Both the position numbers and the translations under genes were made by a program. The notes under the pieces were generated by a model that was not told where the DNA came from, did no database searches, and was given only the letters and a program-made list of their open reading frames with translations. Shown piece by piece: positions 62,997 to 64,000 of a stretch of DNA of 64,000 nucleotides. Source of the DNA: Aromatoleum toluvorans (lineage in GTDB: Bacteria; Pseudomonadota; Gammaproteobacteria; Burkholderiales; Rhodocyclaceae); NCBI RefSeq assembly GCF_012910905.1, contig NZ_WTVN01000029.1, positions 1 to 64,000 on the forward strand, written 5' to 3'. The stretch's first letter is position 1; each line of letters opens with the position of its first letter.

Positions 62997-63905
62997 ATGG
63001 ACCGCTACACCGAAATCCGCAGCTTCGTCCTCGTCGCCGAAAAGGGCAGCTTCGCCGCTGCCGCGTTGGTCGAAGGCGTCACGCCGGTCGTGATGGGGCG
63101 GCGCCTCGATGGACTGGAGCAACGTCTTGGCGTGCGCCTGATGCACCGCTCGACGCGCGGCCTCACGCTGACGGAGCTCGGCGAGCAGTTCCTGGAGCAG
63201 TGCCGCCACCTCATTCATGAGTTCGACGAGGCGGAGACCAGCGTCAGTGCCGGCCGCGACACCGTGCGCGGCCACCTCGTCGTCTCGGCGCCGGCTGCGT
63301 TCGGCCGCCGCCATGTCGCCGCGCACGCGCCCGCGTTCAAGGCGCGCTACCCGGAGCTCAAGCTCTCGTTCAACCTGACGGACAGCGTCGTCGATCTGGT
63401 GCGAGAGGGGTACGACATGGGAATCCGCATCGGCGAGGTCACGGACCCCAACTACGTCGCCGTGCGGCTCTTTCCGAATCGCCGCGTCGTGTGTGGCACG
63501 CCCGGGTATTTCGCGCGCCACGGCGAGCCGCGCGTTCTGGAGGATCTGAGCCGTCACAACTGCCTCGCCTTCAATCTGCAGGGGGGGCAACAGCGCGGCT
63601 GGAGCTTCGTGCGCGACGGCAAGCTCGTCGCGGTGCGCGTCGATGGCGACCTCGACTGCAATGACGGCGAGCTGCTCTACAGCTGGGTCAAGCAGGGGTT
63701 GGGCATCGGCTGGCGTTCGACGTGGGAGATCCAGGCCGAGCTCAAGCGCGGTGAGCTCGTCACGGTGCTGGACGAGTTCGCGGCGCCCACGTACGACATC
63801 CAGGCCGTGTATCCGCAGCAGCGCTACCTGCCGGCCAAGGTGCGGCACTTCATCGAGTACCTGAAGGGCATCTACACCACGCCGGGCTACTGGGAGCGCG
63901 GCTAG
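62997..63905 (+). CDS. LysR-family transcriptional regulator
   Basis: A 302-aa regulator with an N-terminal winged helix (IRSFVLVAEKGSFAAAALVE, LEQRLGVRLMHRSTRGLTLT) and a C-terminal LysR substrate domain beginning near residue 90 (VRGHLVVSAPAAFGRRHVA; YDMGIRIGEV). Start at an ATG after CGAATGGACCGC. It lies 89 bases after the acetyltransferase and its targets cannot be told. 95 bases without a gene follow to the end of the window. Confidence 0.9.
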   Translation: MDRYTEIRSFVLVAEKGSFAAAALVEGVTPVVMGRRLDGLEQRLGVRLMHRSTRGLTLTELGEQFLEQCRHLIHEFDEAETSVSAGRDTVRGHLVVSAPAAFGRRHVAAHAPAFKARYPELKLSFNLTDSVVDLVREGYDMGIRIGEVTDPNYVAVRLFPNRRVVCGTPGYFARHGEPRVLEDLSRHNCLAFNLQGGQQRGWSFVRDGKLVAVRVDGDLDCNDGELLYSWVKQGLGIGWRSTWEIQAELKRGELVTVLDEFAAPTYDIQAVYPQQRYLPAKVRHFIEYLKGIYTTPGYWERG

Positions 63906-64000
63906 CCGGTCCGTTCAGGATGGCGAAGCAGGCGATGCGGTGATCCCCGATGAGGGGAGCGGGGCGCAAATCGAGCAGCCCCGCGTGTGACCGATCCGCG

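Overview
The window reads as chromosomal DNA of a high-GC betaproteobacterium, most like the Azoarcus/Thauera/Aromatoleum group. That placement is inferred from codon use, intergenic repeat types and gene content; no rRNA or tRNA gene is present to confirm it. Most of the window is very GC-rich (one 60-base line in the hydrogenase-like operon has 46 G/C). Two stretches differ: 5.2-23.4 kb is lower in GC (31 of 60 in one line), and 55.4-61 kb is patchy (19 of 60 in one line). The first 19 bases match the Tn5/Nextera mosaic end at 18 positions, so the left edge is probably a contig end.

0.1-5.2 kb: a secreted CHRD protein, WrbA, a cupin-type XRE regulator divergent from a BenE transporter with two perfect 16-bp palindromes between them, a truncated AHSA1 gene and a tandem universal-stress protein. 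5.2-23.4 kb: a complete complex I operon (nuoABCDEFGHIJK, an MrpD-like subunit, an 84-aa membrane protein, a second MrpD/NuoL-like subunit, nuoM, nuoN), then a CBS-domain gene and a MidA/NDUFAF7-type methyltransferase. It has four antiporter-like subunits instead of three, and its NuoG has cysteines for one extra [4Fe-4S] cluster. A 28-bp repeat that can be read as a promoter lies ahead of both nuoA and midA.

23.4-32.4 kb: an ammonium transporter with a sigma-54 promoter and an NtrC-like site; a DMT exporter; a translationally coupled trio (cation/H+ antiporter, YbdK-type gamma-glutamylcysteine ligase, class I amidotransferase); a lipoprotein; and a glycosyltransferase/metallophosphoesterase pair resembling Agt-PlcP lipid remodelling; then a ribbon-helix-helix protein. 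32.6-40 kb: a six-gene membrane complex of the Hyf/Hyc family in which all four nickel-ligand cysteines of the large subunit are replaced, so it is an energy-converting hydrogenase-related (Ehr) complex and not a hydrogenase. 40-47.6 kb: DoxX, then genes taking glyoxylate to pyruvate (gcl, hyi, glxR, glycerate 2-kinase, a GlcG-like protein, pyruvate kinase).

47.7-54.9 kb: small envelope proteins, an MlaC-like protein, an EF-hand protein, a CHASE3 histidine kinase with two response regulators, and an Lrp-type regulator divergent from leuA. 55.2-61 kb: a gene-cassette array with integron attC-like sites and no integrase in the window. It carries small membrane or secreted proteins, a zinc-ribbon/TIR-like protein that may be an anti-phage factor, an unknown 253-aa protein and a serine hydrolase. 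An IS110-family element with a decayed transposase sits inside one attC. The window closes with an acyltransferase, a GNAT acetyltransferase and a LysR regulator.
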